A stretch of 64,000 nt of DNA from Zopfochytrium polystomum (GCA_025765615.1 JAIVFJ010000099.1:173482-237481), one strand, 5' to 3'; positions 52,496-63,460 are shown, counted from the stretch's first letter. Notes: generated by a model not told the origin, from the letters alone. Made by a program: numbers and translations.

Positions 52496-53269
52496 AAAAA
52501 AATTTATCCGGTCCCTTTCGGCATCCATAGATTGCTGACAAAGTCCAGACATCCGCCCTCCACCAGATATCTGGGTCTTTAAACAGATATGAGAAAACCA
52601 TGTCTGTGTGTATTCTTGGATACGGAGCTCTTTGTATCTGGTCTGAATCCAGCCAGCCTTAGCCTCCTTCCTGGCTGGTTTCAGATTGATTGGAAAATAA
52701 CCCAGAAATGCAGATATTGAGGAGGAAGGACGATGGATCAGGTTGCTTACTCAAACTCTGAAACATCCATCTGTCGGTTCTCATGCATTCGTTCTCTGTG
52801 GCCCTGGCGTATCTCATCCAGCCACATTATCCAGAAAGTGACAACGTCTGAACTGAGGTTTTGACCATCCTATTGCATAAAGGAAGGGCAAGCAATGACG
52901 ATGGCCAGCATCTTGATGAGAGTGTTGATGGTGTTCTGTCTGTGAAATCAATTGCGGTGGGATCTCAGAACTTTGGCCATGTAATGTGATACACCAACGA
53001 ACATGGGCCAACGCTGCCTCTTCAGCCAGATTGTCGAGGCCATGGATCGCAACGACGTCGTTGAGCTTGATGATCTCATTCATTCCAATGGGGTGTGTTC
53101 CTTGTGTTTGCCGATATTTGTTTCCAAAAACAGGTCCCAACTTGATTTTGTATTGCAATGTTTTTCACAAATTCTGTGTGAGCGATGCATGTTGCAAGGT
53201 AACCCCAACATCAAATACACCAACAGTTTGCCCAAAGTAACATATACAGAACCACAGAATATCAACGGA
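52496..53269. other. CpG-poor host spacer with a weak RING-like relic
   Basis: No firm gene. A + strand frame at 53003-53305 contains CSLCLPIFVSKN and LQCFSQILCERCM, which recalls a RING finger of the Zip3/RNF212 type but has lost the Cys-Gly-His step. Treated as a relic at most. Confidence 0.3.
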
Positions 53270-56200
53270 TCAAAACTCTATAAAAGAAGTAATTCCATCA
53301 CCTAGGGTGAAAACATTTTGCCTTGAAAGGAGTTGGAATTGACCACGAAAATCAGGTGGAAGCCAGAGACAGACTAGTGTGACATTGAAGGTGAACCAAA
53401 CACCACCTGTTATCACAGATTCAAGGACAGCATCGCTAGTGTCCAGTCGCTGCCCTGAAAAATTTCGTGCACTAAAATTGTGTGCCAGGATTGGACCTCT
53501 TAGTGTGACGTCCCTTCTTTCAACTGGCAATCCTGTCCTAAGTTTGACGAAAATTCTCTTATCATTTTTGTCCTTCAAAACTATGGATTGCCCATCAGGA
53601 CTGAATTCTACAGAAGAGACACCAAGAGAGTGCCCCTCCAGCTTGCGCAGCTCCCTGCCAGTGGAAGCATTCCAAATTCTGACTGTCATATCCCAACTTC
53701 CCGACACAACAAACTGCCCATCAGGACTGAATGCTGCAGACATGACCACATGAGAGTGTCCCTTCAGAGTATGCAGCTCCTGGCCAGTGGAAGCATTCCA
53801 AATCTTGACTGTCTCATCATTACTTCCAGACACAACAAACTGCCCATCAGGACTGAATGCTGCAGAGTTGACACTTTTAGAGTGTCCCTCCAGCTTATGC
53901 AGCTCCTGGCCAGTAGAAGCATTCCAAATCCTTACTGTCTTGTCAACACTTCCAGACACAACAAACTGCCCATGAGGACTGAATGATGCAGAGTTGACAC
54001 TTTCAGAGTGTCCCACCAGCTTATGCAGCTCTTGGCCTGTGGAAGCATTCCAAATCCTGACTGTAAAGTCATCACTTCCAGACACAACAAACTGCCCATC
54101 TGTACTGAATGATGCAGAGTTCACACTTTTGGAGTGTCCGTCCAGCTTATGCAGCTCTTGGCCAGTGGAAGCATTCCAAATCCTGACTTTCTGGTCCCGA
54201 CTTCCAGAAACAACAAACTGCCCATCAGGGCTGAAAGCTGCGGACCAGACATCATCAGAGCGTCCCTCCAGCTTATGCAGCTCCTGGCCAGTGGAAGCAT
54301 TCCAAATCCTGACTGTCTTGTCAACACTTCCAGACACAACAAACTGCCCATCAGGACTGAATGCTGCAGATGTGACAACAGAAGTGTGTCCCTCCATCTT
54401 ACGCAGCTCCTGGCCAGTGGAAGCTTTCCAAACCCTGACTGTCTTGTCCTGACTTCCAGACAAAACAAATTGCCCATCAGGACTGAATGCTGCAGACCAG
54501 ACACTTTCAGAGTGTCCCACCAGCTTATCCAGCTCCTGGCCAGTGGAAGCATTCCAAATCCTGACTGTCTCATCATTACTTCCAGACACAACAAACTGCC
54601 CATCAGGACTGAATGCTGTAGAGTTGACACTTTTAGAGTGTCCCTCCAGCTTATGCAGCTCTTGGCCAGTGAAAGCATTCCAAATCCTGACTGTCTGGTC
54701 CCGACTTCCAGACAGAACAAACTGCCCATCAGGACTGAATGCTACAGACTGGACAATTTCAGAGTGTCCCTCCAGAATATTTAAACAAGAAGGCCAAGAT
54801 TTCGGTTGCCCCTTGGCAACTATGGGGCATGACACACTTTCAGGCACATTCTGAACAAATGTTTTAAAAAACTCAGAGTCACTTGGGGAGAAGGGTACAG
54901 CTGTGAAGTAAACTTGCAAGGCAGATGCCTTGAGTGGAATGAGAAACTTTTGCACAACCCTTTTTACGTCTTCCATTAGGGTGTGCAATCGTTTCTTTTC
55001 AGGGATAGTGACCAGACTCTGGAGCTTGGTCATGGCTGGAATCACCAAATTAAGTGAATCAATCAAAGTGCATGCTTCAAGGTAATGATGTCCGTGTTGC
55101 ACAAGAAGAGCTTCTAATTCAGCCAACAGTGTCTCGTCAATCTGAAGTAATTTGCTGATGGAAGTCACAGACAAAGGGGCAGCACGCTCGACTGAACCTT
55201 CCTTCAACTCAGCATTCAGTTGGGCTTCATGTTTTGCCCAGTTCTTCCTCTTGAAGGAGCTGAACATGGACTTGGTATCTTTGGCCTTTGTGCCTTGTAT
55301 AGGAGAGGTTGCCTCTGTATGTTTCTTCAAGTTCTCCTCGTCATTAGTCTGGCTTGTAGTTTCCACTGAGGAATCAAAGCAATGCTCCCAAAAGTGCTTC
55401 ACTGCATATCTGACATGCTCAGAGACTCCCTTCTGCACTTTCTCATCAAAATCAGGGATCTCAGAGTGGAAATCAGAGAATGGCAGGTCACTCATATTAA
55501 ATTTCAGATTTTTGTTCATTGCACTGATGCACACCCTGGCAAGTTCAGAGTGGTTACTTTTCGGGTCAATCTGAATAGACAGCTTGCATCTTTCTGGAGT
55601 TGTCAGGTAGTCCTTGACAGACTTGTGGAACGTCCTAATCTTCTTGGTGGAACCATCAAGCACAAGGATGGGATCAAGCATCCAGATGCACCTCATCACA
55701 TTTTCAGGTTCCTCCTTGTCCAGCAGAGATACGATTGTGGCAGCAGTCAGAGGTTCATAGGCAAGAACAATGGTGGACAGTACAGCAGGAAGAGTTTCCA
55801 AATGACTCCCTCTGATGGATTGGAGGATGCCATTGAATATTCTGTCATACATCGAGTCAATGCTTCCATCCATCTTGTGACCGTCGGGAAGGTCTTTAAT
55901 TTGCTCAAGAGTGATTTCTTCAGTCTCTAATTTCTGCAAATAAGTGCAAGCAGTCACAAGCCAGACAAATATTCCAGCAGACTTCGACACCAGAATCTCA
56001 GGCCCCTCATCAACAACAGATTTCTCAGCATTTGAAGACCTGAGGAAATCTCTTGTGAACTCAATCTGGTCCTGAGTGTTCTCCTCTGTCGTTGGCTCAA
56101 TCTCCTCAAATGAAATCTTCTCAAAGGCTTTCACAATATCTACTTCAGGACGCCCAGTCACCAGGATCTTCACATTATCAGGAAGCAGCCTGTCCAGTTC

Positions 56201-58112
56201 CTGAAATACTGACAGAATCTCATTCCTCTTCCCAATGACACTGCATTCATCAAGCGCATCAACAACCAGCACTACAGACACATTCAGCTTTTTGGCAGCA
56301 ACGACCTTCTCCAATGGCTGGACAAGCAAAACTTTCATCATCTCAAATACAGATTTGGACAGAATATCTGGATTGGTTTGCTTGACTTGAAGCAGAATTT
56401 CTCCATACGGGAGACTGAACTTTGCAAGACCAAACACAAGAGTCAAGACCAGGTTTCGAGCACTGCTGCGATGGTCGTCATCATGCTTGCAGAAGAACAA
56501 GCCACCAAGCATCCCCTGCGCCTGCAGCTCCCTGGAGACCATGGCAGCCATCACAGACTTGCCCACTCCAGCCACACCTTTCAACCACATTACCCTGTTG
56601 GTGCAAGCTACTGAAGGACCATCTGGGAACAGAAACTTGAACACCTTTTTCAGAAGCCACTCCCTGGATCCAGAAAGTACATTCTTCAGGAGAGCATCCC
56701 TCTCAAGATCCATCATTTCAGACAAGGGAGACAACCATTCCTCCAATTCAGCCAAACTGGATCTGGGAAGAGAAATATCTTGGCTTGGACTTGGAGTCTT
56801 CAATTCTGCCTTACGGCGACTATATACTTCTCTGGCTTCAGTTACAATCCTGTGAAGGATGACCAGAATCAGGAGAGTACAACGAAAGATCAAACTCAAA
56901 GAGTGTGCCTACTTGATAACATCACTATTAGGATGAGCCTTTGGCCCATTCAGCTCCAAAATCATTTTCACAGTTTCACACACAGTTTGGAGGCCAGGAC
57001 TTAGTGGGTGGGCATGTGGACGGTCAGGAAACTTTGTGTCATCAAAGGTACTAAAGTCTACTGAGGCTATTGTCTTTTTGCCGTTCTTCAGAGTTGCCTC
57101 CTCCCTGCTTGAAAGAAGGACAGGCAGAATGTCGTGGCCTTTCTCTCTCTTCATCTGAAGTGCAAGCTCCCACTGAAAATTTGTGTTAAAGTGCAATATT
57201 GAACGAAAACATTTCACCTCCAGCAAGCAGTTGTCAGGCTTTTTGTCAGCTTCAAGCATCCTCTTCATACTTGCATCAGAACACAGCAGAATGATGACTG
57301 ACGAGTGAAACAGTCCAGACATGAAGTTCACTCCCCACTTCTGGCCAAAGGCAAGGCACTTTTCATCCAAAAACGGATGCAGACCAAACAATCTGGACTC
57401 TTCAATGCATCTGAAATCTTTCAACAAAGCTGCCTGAATCTCATGGAACAGATCCTTGGCAACAATATTCTCAGAAGCCTGGCGGTAGCTGCGACAAGAA
57501 TCAGTTTGCTATGTCCAAGTTGAGGAACAATCAAATTGACCTAATGAAGAAAGGATGTTTCTGAACATAGTTCTTGCACTCCCATTCATCTGACATCAAC
57601 TCAATCCAATTTTCTGCAGGAAATAAGTAAGGCACGAGTAAGCAACAAACATGGCAAAACCTTCACTAGGCCACAACTCTCACCTTTCTTGCATTCAAGT
57701 TTGTCAATCAAAGATATCATCTTCAGTGCTGGCATGGGGCCCAAAAAACTGGCGGGAAAGGATTCCCATTGAGTCCAGGGCTGATCTGACCATAGTAGCA
57801 ATGCTGGTAGTGAAACTGGGGGTCTGTGCAGGATAAACCTTGGCGAAATAAGAAAGAGAATAATTAATTATATTCGGAGCAACTTACTTTCCATTTGAAA
57901 TTCTGAGAAAGCAGGCTATGCAGATCATCATCCACATCAAGGATCATCTCATCACCAGTTGCAGAGTCCACATAGACCAACTGAATGGGAACAGCAATCT
58001 TCCAACGGGCTGCCACAAGCTGAAGCAAATCATCCATCTGAACGGTGGTAGAAACAGAAATCCGCATGCCCTTGCCACCGTACTCAAAGATTGCAGTAAC
58101 TTGGGTGGCCAT
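53270..58112 (-). CDS. PB1 - TIR - NACHT - WD40 receptor (fungal NLR-type)
   Basis: Exon 1 (57888-58112, start MATQVTAIFEYGGKGMRISV) is a PB1 domain with an OPCA-like end (VYVDSATGDEMILDVDDDLH). Middle exons near 57.54-57.73 kb give KLECKK and NWIELMSDEWECKNYVQKHP; one border here is unresolved. The exon ending at 56913 is a TIR domain (IFHEIQ-type start as DLFHEIQAALL, HPFLDEKCLAFGQKWGVNF, SSVIILLCSDAS, NFQWELALQ, HDILPVLLSS). The last exon (53270-56849) has NACHT (Walker A WLKGVAGVGKSVMAAMV, Walker B VSVVLVVDALDEC) and an all-helical middle. Ten WD40 repeats follow (about 53.63-54.77 kb), then a tail. By analogy with fungal NLRs, WD40 repeats would sense ligand, NACHT oligomerise and TIR act as effector (NADase or adaptor). 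PB1 suggests a signalling partner. The long frame is intact. Confidence 0.85.
53630..54775 (-). repeat. array of ten near-identical WD40 units (about 126 bp each)
   Basis: Each unit reads (x)GHS-x(3)-S-A-FSPDGQFVVSGSxD, then TVRIWNASTGQELHKL, with most variation at the three residues after GHS and the residue before TVRIW. High DNA identity between units implies recent amplification or gene conversion, as in HNWD-type incompatibility genes. Confidence 0.88.
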
Positions 58113-59529
58113 TATTCGATCAGAGATAGATTCTGGTTGGAAGATGGTGTGACAGAGAATTAAATCAAATTATTTTCAATACATTGCCTTGCCATGAACG
58201 TGATTGCTATTGCTCACCACAGTTCTTCCCTTCGGTGAGACCTATCAAGACGGAGACAACGGGGTTCGATTAGTGGTGAAGGTGGTTGTTCTTACAGTGG
58301 CCGAAGGTAATCAATCAATCAAATCTAAATACCATGGTTAGAGCGAGCGAGTGCCATGGGGAAAGGACGGATGTTTGCGAAGAACATTGAGTGACAGAAA
58401 TCGATCTTTTTAAGCCATCACTCCGAATGAGATCATGCTTACGTTGGAAGGATCGAGAAATCTAACAAATAATGAATCTGGAAAGACCGAGAGACGACAA
58501 AAGAAAAGGTCGCTGGATTCGTTTTGGGAGGGTCGAAGGGATAGATCGAGAGATCCACCGTTAATGTGATAGATGGGATTCGAGGGGAGATTAAACAATT
58601 AACCAATCCAGAAAGCGAGGCATGAGAGATCAAAAGAGATGGAGAGCCGACGCCCGAAAACGGTCACAGGGAGATTTGTTTGGAAGGATCGAAGGTATCG
58701 AGCGATCCATCGCCTCGATGTGAGAGAGCAGGCGAGTGGGCCGTGTCATCACCTTGTCAACAAGACTCTCGACTTATTTGTTTTCTGTTGCCGCCACACA
58801 TTCAAACTCACACACAACCCGAGGCCAACTCTGCTGCCGAAGCCCTGCTCTTTTCAATTGGCTAAATCGCGCGCTGCGTGACCCGAATTCAAGATATACT
58901 TTATGGGAGGAAAGTCGGTGTTGGCGTTCGCAGCGGCGTACGGCGCGACGGCGCTCGGCGCTACAGCCCCAATCTCGCCTGAACTCGGCAATGGGCCACT
59001 GTCCCCCTTGTGAGAGTTTGTCAGAGATTGCTGGGGGCGGCTCACGGGGGAAGTGTCGGCCCCACACAGGCGACCCGTTTCTGCTCCAGCCGCGGCACCG
59101 CGCACTCTCGCTGCGATCCTCTCGAGAATACCCTGCGGACGATCTCACCGCCCACCAAGGCGGGACGTCGCCCTCGCTCTGCGTAGCTGAGGATCCCGGC
59201 ACTGAATCACATCCACGACGCCATAACTTTTCCCAGGCATCGCTTGCGACCTTTCAAAAGGATCTTATTACGACGGTGCCTCGAGTTGGCCCTGAGGTCC
59301 AATCGCTCCGCCTACCATGGCGAGCCTCAGGTGCTCCGCCGGCATGCAGATACGCAGGCGCGACACAGCAAAACATAGCCAAACTTATCGGGTGATGTTT
59401 GTTTATTCCAACTGCTGCCCCAACCGATCCAAATCTAAAGAGAGACCGTTGAGCAAGGTTTTCATTACTACGCCCCTAGTTGGACAGTGCAAGTCACAGA
59501 AATGAACCAAAGGACACCAACTAATGCAG
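58113..59529. other. 1.4-kb region without a supported gene
   Basis: CpG content rises again from about 58.2 kb. Both strands have medium ORFs (for instance 58736-59395 + and 58774-59202 -) but they are Arg/Ser/Pro-rich, mutually antisense and without domains. It includes the promoter of the NLR gene. Confidence 0.4.
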
Positions 59530-60309
59530 CCAAATGCCCAGAACCTGAATAACCGCGATGGTAATTGTCAGGTGGGAAGAAGAAGATATTCCGAATGCTG
59601 GAAAATACCTGTGTCTCACAAGAGATTTCTTTATTATTTGAGCGCGCACGTTGTTGCTGAGGTCCAGGCACCACCCTGTCGCGCGGTTGACCAGCTGTCT
59701 TGCGCGGTACGTAAACAGCTGCACGCCGATGCCGCTGCAGTCCCAGATTTCCATCGCGATCCCCGTGGCAGCGTTGAGCGGGAAGTCGAGGCACTTTGTC
59801 GGGTCCGACGGGGAGGCCAGGCGGAACCAGCCGTCGCGGTTGAGCGCGGGGGAGGGCGTCTGCGGCAGGTACACGAAGCTGGTGGACCTCGTCGCCGCTC
59901 TGCCCAAAGAAACCGACGACTTGGTACCGGGCGGGAGCGCTGTGCGTCACGCAGTCGCTGGTGGTGGACCCGGCTTGGAGCGTGCGGCCCGCGCTGGTGG
60001 TCGCCTTGATGTAAAAGTTGCGCGCGCGGCCGTTGTGCTCGCCCTGGTATAGCACCGAGCTCACCCAGTATTCCGTCGCGCCGAGCACAAGGGTTACTTC
60101 GTCCCCGCTGCTTCCGCCGTGGACTAGCGAGTGGTCGTTGGACAAGACAAGGCCGACCGAGCCCACGCGGTCGACGCCGCGGAAAACGAGCTTGGCGGCC
60201 TTTGCGGGACGGGGATCTGGGGCACGTCTTCGAACCAGTCCCCGTGGGGTCCGCCCCACAGCGCGGACTGGCGGAAACCGTTCGTGAGCGACCACGTCAT
60301 GTTGACCAA
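59530..60309 (-). pseudogene. jacalin-type + ricin-B-type lectin gene with two frameshifts
   Basis: Start at 60309 (MVNMTWSLTNGFRQSALWGG). A jacalin-like domain follows: GGPHGDWFEDV, then in another frame KLVFRGVDRVGSVGLVLSN, HGGSSGDEVTLVLGATEYWV and RYQVVGFFGQSGDEVHQL. In a third frame comes a ricin-B-like beta-trefoil part (NRDGWFRLASPSDPTKCLDF, TGIAMEIWDCSGIGVQLFTY, RATGWCLDLSNN). Shifts lie near 60200-60215 and 59885-59905. Both domains bind carbohydrate, so the intact gene would be a two-domain lectin. There is no obvious signal peptide. A sequence error cannot be excluded. Confidence 0.72.
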
Positions 60310-60693
60310 GATACGGACATGATGTTGCCGTCGTCACTTGTACAGGGTTAGCAGAACCTAACTAATTTTGGGCAGAATCTCATACCTTAATCCATTTACA
60401 ACATTGAAAAGACGTTTGGAAGAGGAGGACGACTAAGCAAGTTCCAACAAAGCAAAGGTCTGAACCTGAAGATGAAGCTTAGTGTGGGAAAGCACCAGGA
60501 AAAAAAATTGTGTTTGAAAGAACGTGAGGAATAGTTCAAAAGATTATCAATAATTGACATACTGCTCCCAAGCAACAAAAAAAAAAGAAACAGTTCTTGT
60601 CAGACACACAGAAAAAGAAGGAAGAAAGAAAATAGCAACATGCCCCTTGGCACTCACTGTGTGCTCTGCAAGGTTTGCAAGGTTCTTCATCAT
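60310..60693. other. spacer left of the second solo LTR
   Basis: AT/A-rich, CpG-poor, with an A-run at 60579-60588. No gene is supported. Confidence 0.45.
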
Positions 60694-61009
60694 TGTCAGG
60701 AACATGGCAGGACAAGGCAAGGCATGGCAGAGAAGGAACTGAGAGGAGTGATGATTGTATTGGAAACAATAATTCACTTGAGGGATGGGACAGGTCCCCC
60801 ATCCCCCTTTTATACCTTTTGAGAGTGTTCCTTGTCAAGACTCAAAGAAAGTTCCAGAAAGAGCAATTAGTAATACAATGATACCAATGATACCAATGAC
60901 AACAACAAGACAAGTCAGGAAAGCAAAGAAGGTTCCAGAAGGTTCCAGAAGGTTCCATGAAGGAATGCTCTAGAAGGTTCCAGAGGTTTCCAGAGGGTGA
61001 TTCATAACA
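60694..61009. mobile_element. solo LTR (316 bp) with ATCAT target duplication
   Basis: TGTCAGGAACA ... TTCATAACA, flanked by ATCAT at 60689-60693 and 61010-61014. Same family as 44609-44961, lacking one internal AAGGTTCC-rich repeat block. Confidence 0.92.
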
Positions 61010-61033
61010 ATCATCCAAAGACTGCACAAAACC

Positions 61034-61366
61034 ATGCTAGGGGCCATCGTTTACCTACTGGCATTCGAATCAGGCAGCACACTAGTGCTGCTCAAGGAGA
61101 AACAGGTAAAGATCAGAGCCGACCATCAATCATTAAAATTGGAACTAGCAGATGCAACAGTTGATCACCTTCTCAACCCTGTTGATCTGGATGAGGATCA
61201 TTCACTCATTTTGCTGGACTGTCTTGGAGATGAGATGGATGAAGACGCAGTTGACGAGGAAGAGGATGATACTGACGATTCAGACACAAGTTCCACTGGC
61301 AGTGACAATGGGGAGACTGAGTCTGACAGCAACTCCTCAGCTGGTGAAAAAAATTGTGAGCATAAT
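61034..61366 (+). CDS. acidic exon of an unidentified gene
   Basis: Open frame from ATG 61034 to a GTAAGT donor at 61367, 111 codons. It starts MLGAIVYLLAFESGSTLVLL, then turns highly acidic (DEMDEDAVDEEEDDTDDSDT) and Ser-rich. The solo LTR target duplication lies only 20 bp upstream, so the promoter or an earlier exon part may have been separated from it. No downstream exon was found before the second element starts. Confidence 0.35.
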
Positions 61367-61861
61367 GGTAAGTGTCACCGGCAGCTTAACGCGGGTGCCC
61401 GCGTGGAGCGCGACCGGAGACTGACCGGCGGCGGACGGTGGACGTAGCGTAGCCGCCGCGGCGCCGACGTGGTACTTTTAAGGGAGTGGATGGCCTCGAT
61501 CTTTGTTGGGGAGGGGGGAAGGGGCGGGGGTGGGGTTTGAGGGAGGACGGATTCCCGTTCCCTCATGCGCACTTGATTGAAGGCTCTTATCGGCTGTTTC
61601 AGTTCTGGAATTTTTTCAGACATGATCTTGGAGGCTACTGCCCTTCCTCCCACTTGCTTGCGTTTGTGTTTGCCGAGTGCGCTTGAAACATCGGACCTCC
61701 CGAAGTTGGGGCGTGTGGCAGTCCCAAACGCGACACAACTCGAGTTTCGCATTTTGGGCGATCATTACTTGTTCGAGTCTTGGGTTAGAAACTTGACAAA
61801 GACGGGACGCGTTCAGACATATTTTTTCGTTTCTCTGTTTTTTAAGCAGTAGTCGCCTTGA
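61367..61861. other. GC-rich host spacer abutting the second element
   Basis: CpG-rich again (CGCGGCGCCGACGTGG near 61455). No gene seen. The AT-rich element begins abruptly around 61862. Confidence 0.5.
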
Positions 61862-62392
61862 AAAGGAAAAGTAGAAGAAAAAGTGACATTAACGTGTGGT
61901 ATAGATTTTGATCCAAATGTAGAAACAGAAACTGCAAACAAATTTTTAGAAGGAATGTATGGAGAAAATAAAGAAAAAGCGATAAAATGTTTAGCAGAAA
62001 CATTGATTGGAACTAAACATAGTATAGTGATTCACCATGGAAGAGGAATGGATACAATGTGTGAACTATTGAAAAAAATGTTTGGAGATTATCAATCACA
62101 AATTGGATATTTGTTCTTTGTGGGAAATGCAGTGATTTCAGAAAAAAAAAAGAGAGCATTAGAGAATCAATATAGATTAGTATATTTCTTTGCAGAAAAT
62201 GGAGATACGATATATTCACAAAGAATGAAAGAATGGTCTGATGTCAAGTGTGCAGTACATGTCTTTGCAGAACAGAAACCATTATTTGATAAGAATCCAC
62301 CAGAATATGTGCATACTTTAGAAGTGAATAGGAGTGAAAAAGTAGATGACAAATTGGTGAAAGGTTTGATGAAAATCCTGTTGAGTGCGTGA
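61862..62392 (+). pseudogene. degenerate D5 helicase fragment, 5'-truncated (copy 4)
   Basis: Open from just after a TGA at 61859. TLTCGIDFDPNVETETANKF and KEKAIKCLAETLIGTKHSIV match the D5 region before Walker A. The Walker A position reads HHGRGMDTMCELLKKMF, lacking the Gly-Lys-Ser/Thr. Downstream AVHVFAEQKPLFDKNPPEYV sits where the sensor N-x-L/K-P normally is. It ends in a normal stop at 62392. Either a relic that kept its frame or a non-catalytic derivative. Confidence 0.65.
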
Positions 62393-62492
62393 GTGACAGT
62401 CATGAAAATAATATATGAAAAAATTTTGATTGGCTGTGTTTATAGAATTTGTTTAATAAGTAGAAAAGAGGGAGGTTCCATTTTATACTGCG

Positions 62493-62508
62493 TGTAGGGA
62501 ATGGGCGG
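62493..62508 (+). promoter_or_regulatory. GNGTAGGGAATGGGCGG motif, shared with the cassette array
   Basis: TGTAGGGAATGGGCGG, one base from the TGTCGGGAATGGGCGG found at 45259 and 46256, and followed 25 bp later by GAGAAGAAATTGAAAATT, as in the cassette 5 promoter. Confidence 0.5.
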
Positions 62509-62556
62509 CACATTTGAGTCCAATTAAACGAGAAGAAATTGAAAATTAACATATAA

Positions 62557-63396
62557 ATGAAACTAGAAATGACTGGAACAACGAAATATGAATGCAAGCA
62601 ACTAAATTGTGAAGATGGATATGAAAAGTTATGTGAAAACTGTGAAATAAAATATCCAAATGCCCTGGAACAACAATTGAAGAAAAAAGAAGCTGAACTA
62701 AAAGCAAAAGAACGTGATATAGAAGAAGAGCGACAGAAACGACTTGCAATAGAAGCTGAAGTAAAAAGACTTCAACGCAATATTTTCCAAAAACCAAATA
62801 ATGTAGGTTGGATTTACGTTTTGAATTCAGGTGATGATGAGAATTTCAAAGTTGGCAGAACAGAATTTCCACCAGAATCCAGATTAAAACAACTCAGCAC
62901 TGGGAACAAACAGCTCAAACTAGAATATCAATTCGAAACATGCGATGACAAGTTTTTAGAACTGATAATTCACAAACTGTTGAAAAAATATCGTAACGGA
63001 GGAGAGTTTTATAAATGCAAGTTAGAATATATAAAATCGATGATAATGTATGTTGGAAACATGTTCAACACAGCAAGTGGTTTTTCAGAACACATAACTG
63101 AAGGAGAAATGAGAGAATATTTTGTAAAAGAATGTGGCTTTGTATCATATTGTTCAATAGATAATGGTGGTGAAAGTGAAAATTTGATAGAACTTGTAAA
63201 GGACAGGTATATACTTGGATCTGCTAAAGATGTGGTAAAACTAACAGATGTAAAAAAGTTGCTTCAAACAAAAAAAGAAAGTGCAATCAATATAATACAA
63301 AAAGCATTTAGTGAAATAAAGCTTCTAGAAAGGAAAAAAGTAGGTAATAAAGAATACAGAAATGTTTTTGTAGGACTGAGATTGAGAGAGTGTTAA
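62557..63396 (+). CDS. T5orf172 / GIY-YIG-type protein with D5-like C-terminal domain, 279 aa
   Basis: N-terminal Cys-rich part (YECKQLNCEDGYEKLCENCE), then a coiled coil (ALEQQLKKKEAELKAKERDI). A T5orf172-type GIY-YIG domain follows (about residues 85-165; VGWIYVLNSGDDENFKVGRT, then RLKQLSTGN and GGEFYKCKLEYIKSM). The first motif is IYV-x(10)-KVGRT and the Glu is in GGEFY. The C-terminal region (KDRYILGSAKDVVKLTDVKK ... NVFVGLRLRE) resembles the winged-helix tail after D5 helicases, including the one ending at 51839. T5orf172 proteins are frequent in large DNA viruses and phages and are thought to be nucleases. Intact. Confidence 0.8.
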   Translation: MKLEMTGTTKYECKQLNCEDGYEKLCENCEIKYPNALEQQLKKKEAELKAKERDIEEERQKRLAIEAEVKRLQRNIFQKPNNVGWIYVLNSGDDENFKVGRTEFPPESRLKQLSTGNKQLKLEYQFETCDDKFLELIIHKLLKKYRNGGEFYKCKLEYIKSMIMYVGNMFNTASGFSEHITEGEMREYFVKECGFVSYCSIDNGGESENLIELVKDRYILGSAKDVVKLTDVKKLLQTKKESAINIIQKAFSEIKLLERKKVGNKEYRNVFVGLRLREC

Positions 63397-63401
63397 TATT
63401 G

Positions 63402-63460
63402 GAACAAAATGTACAATAGATAGCTAGTCAAACGACAAAACGCTATTGAAAATGTTAGTT
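63402..63460. repeat. intergenic motif shared with first element
   Basis: Counterpart of 48831-48889. Here it lies between the T5orf172 gene and a D5 gene; in the first element it lies after a D5 pseudogene. Confidence 0.8.

Noticed and set aside
53003..53305. RING-finger gene of the Zip3/RNF212 type
   Set aside because: The Cys-Gly-His step is missing and there is no flanking coiled coil; too weak to call a gene.
53588..54854. Repeated + strand ORFs opposite the WD40 array
   Set aside because: Shadow frames of the 126-bp WD40 repeats; repetition comes from the real gene.
58736..59395. 219-aa + strand ORF and its minus-strand partners
   Set aside because: No domain, Arg/Ser/Pro-rich in every frame, no splice support; GC-driven open frames.
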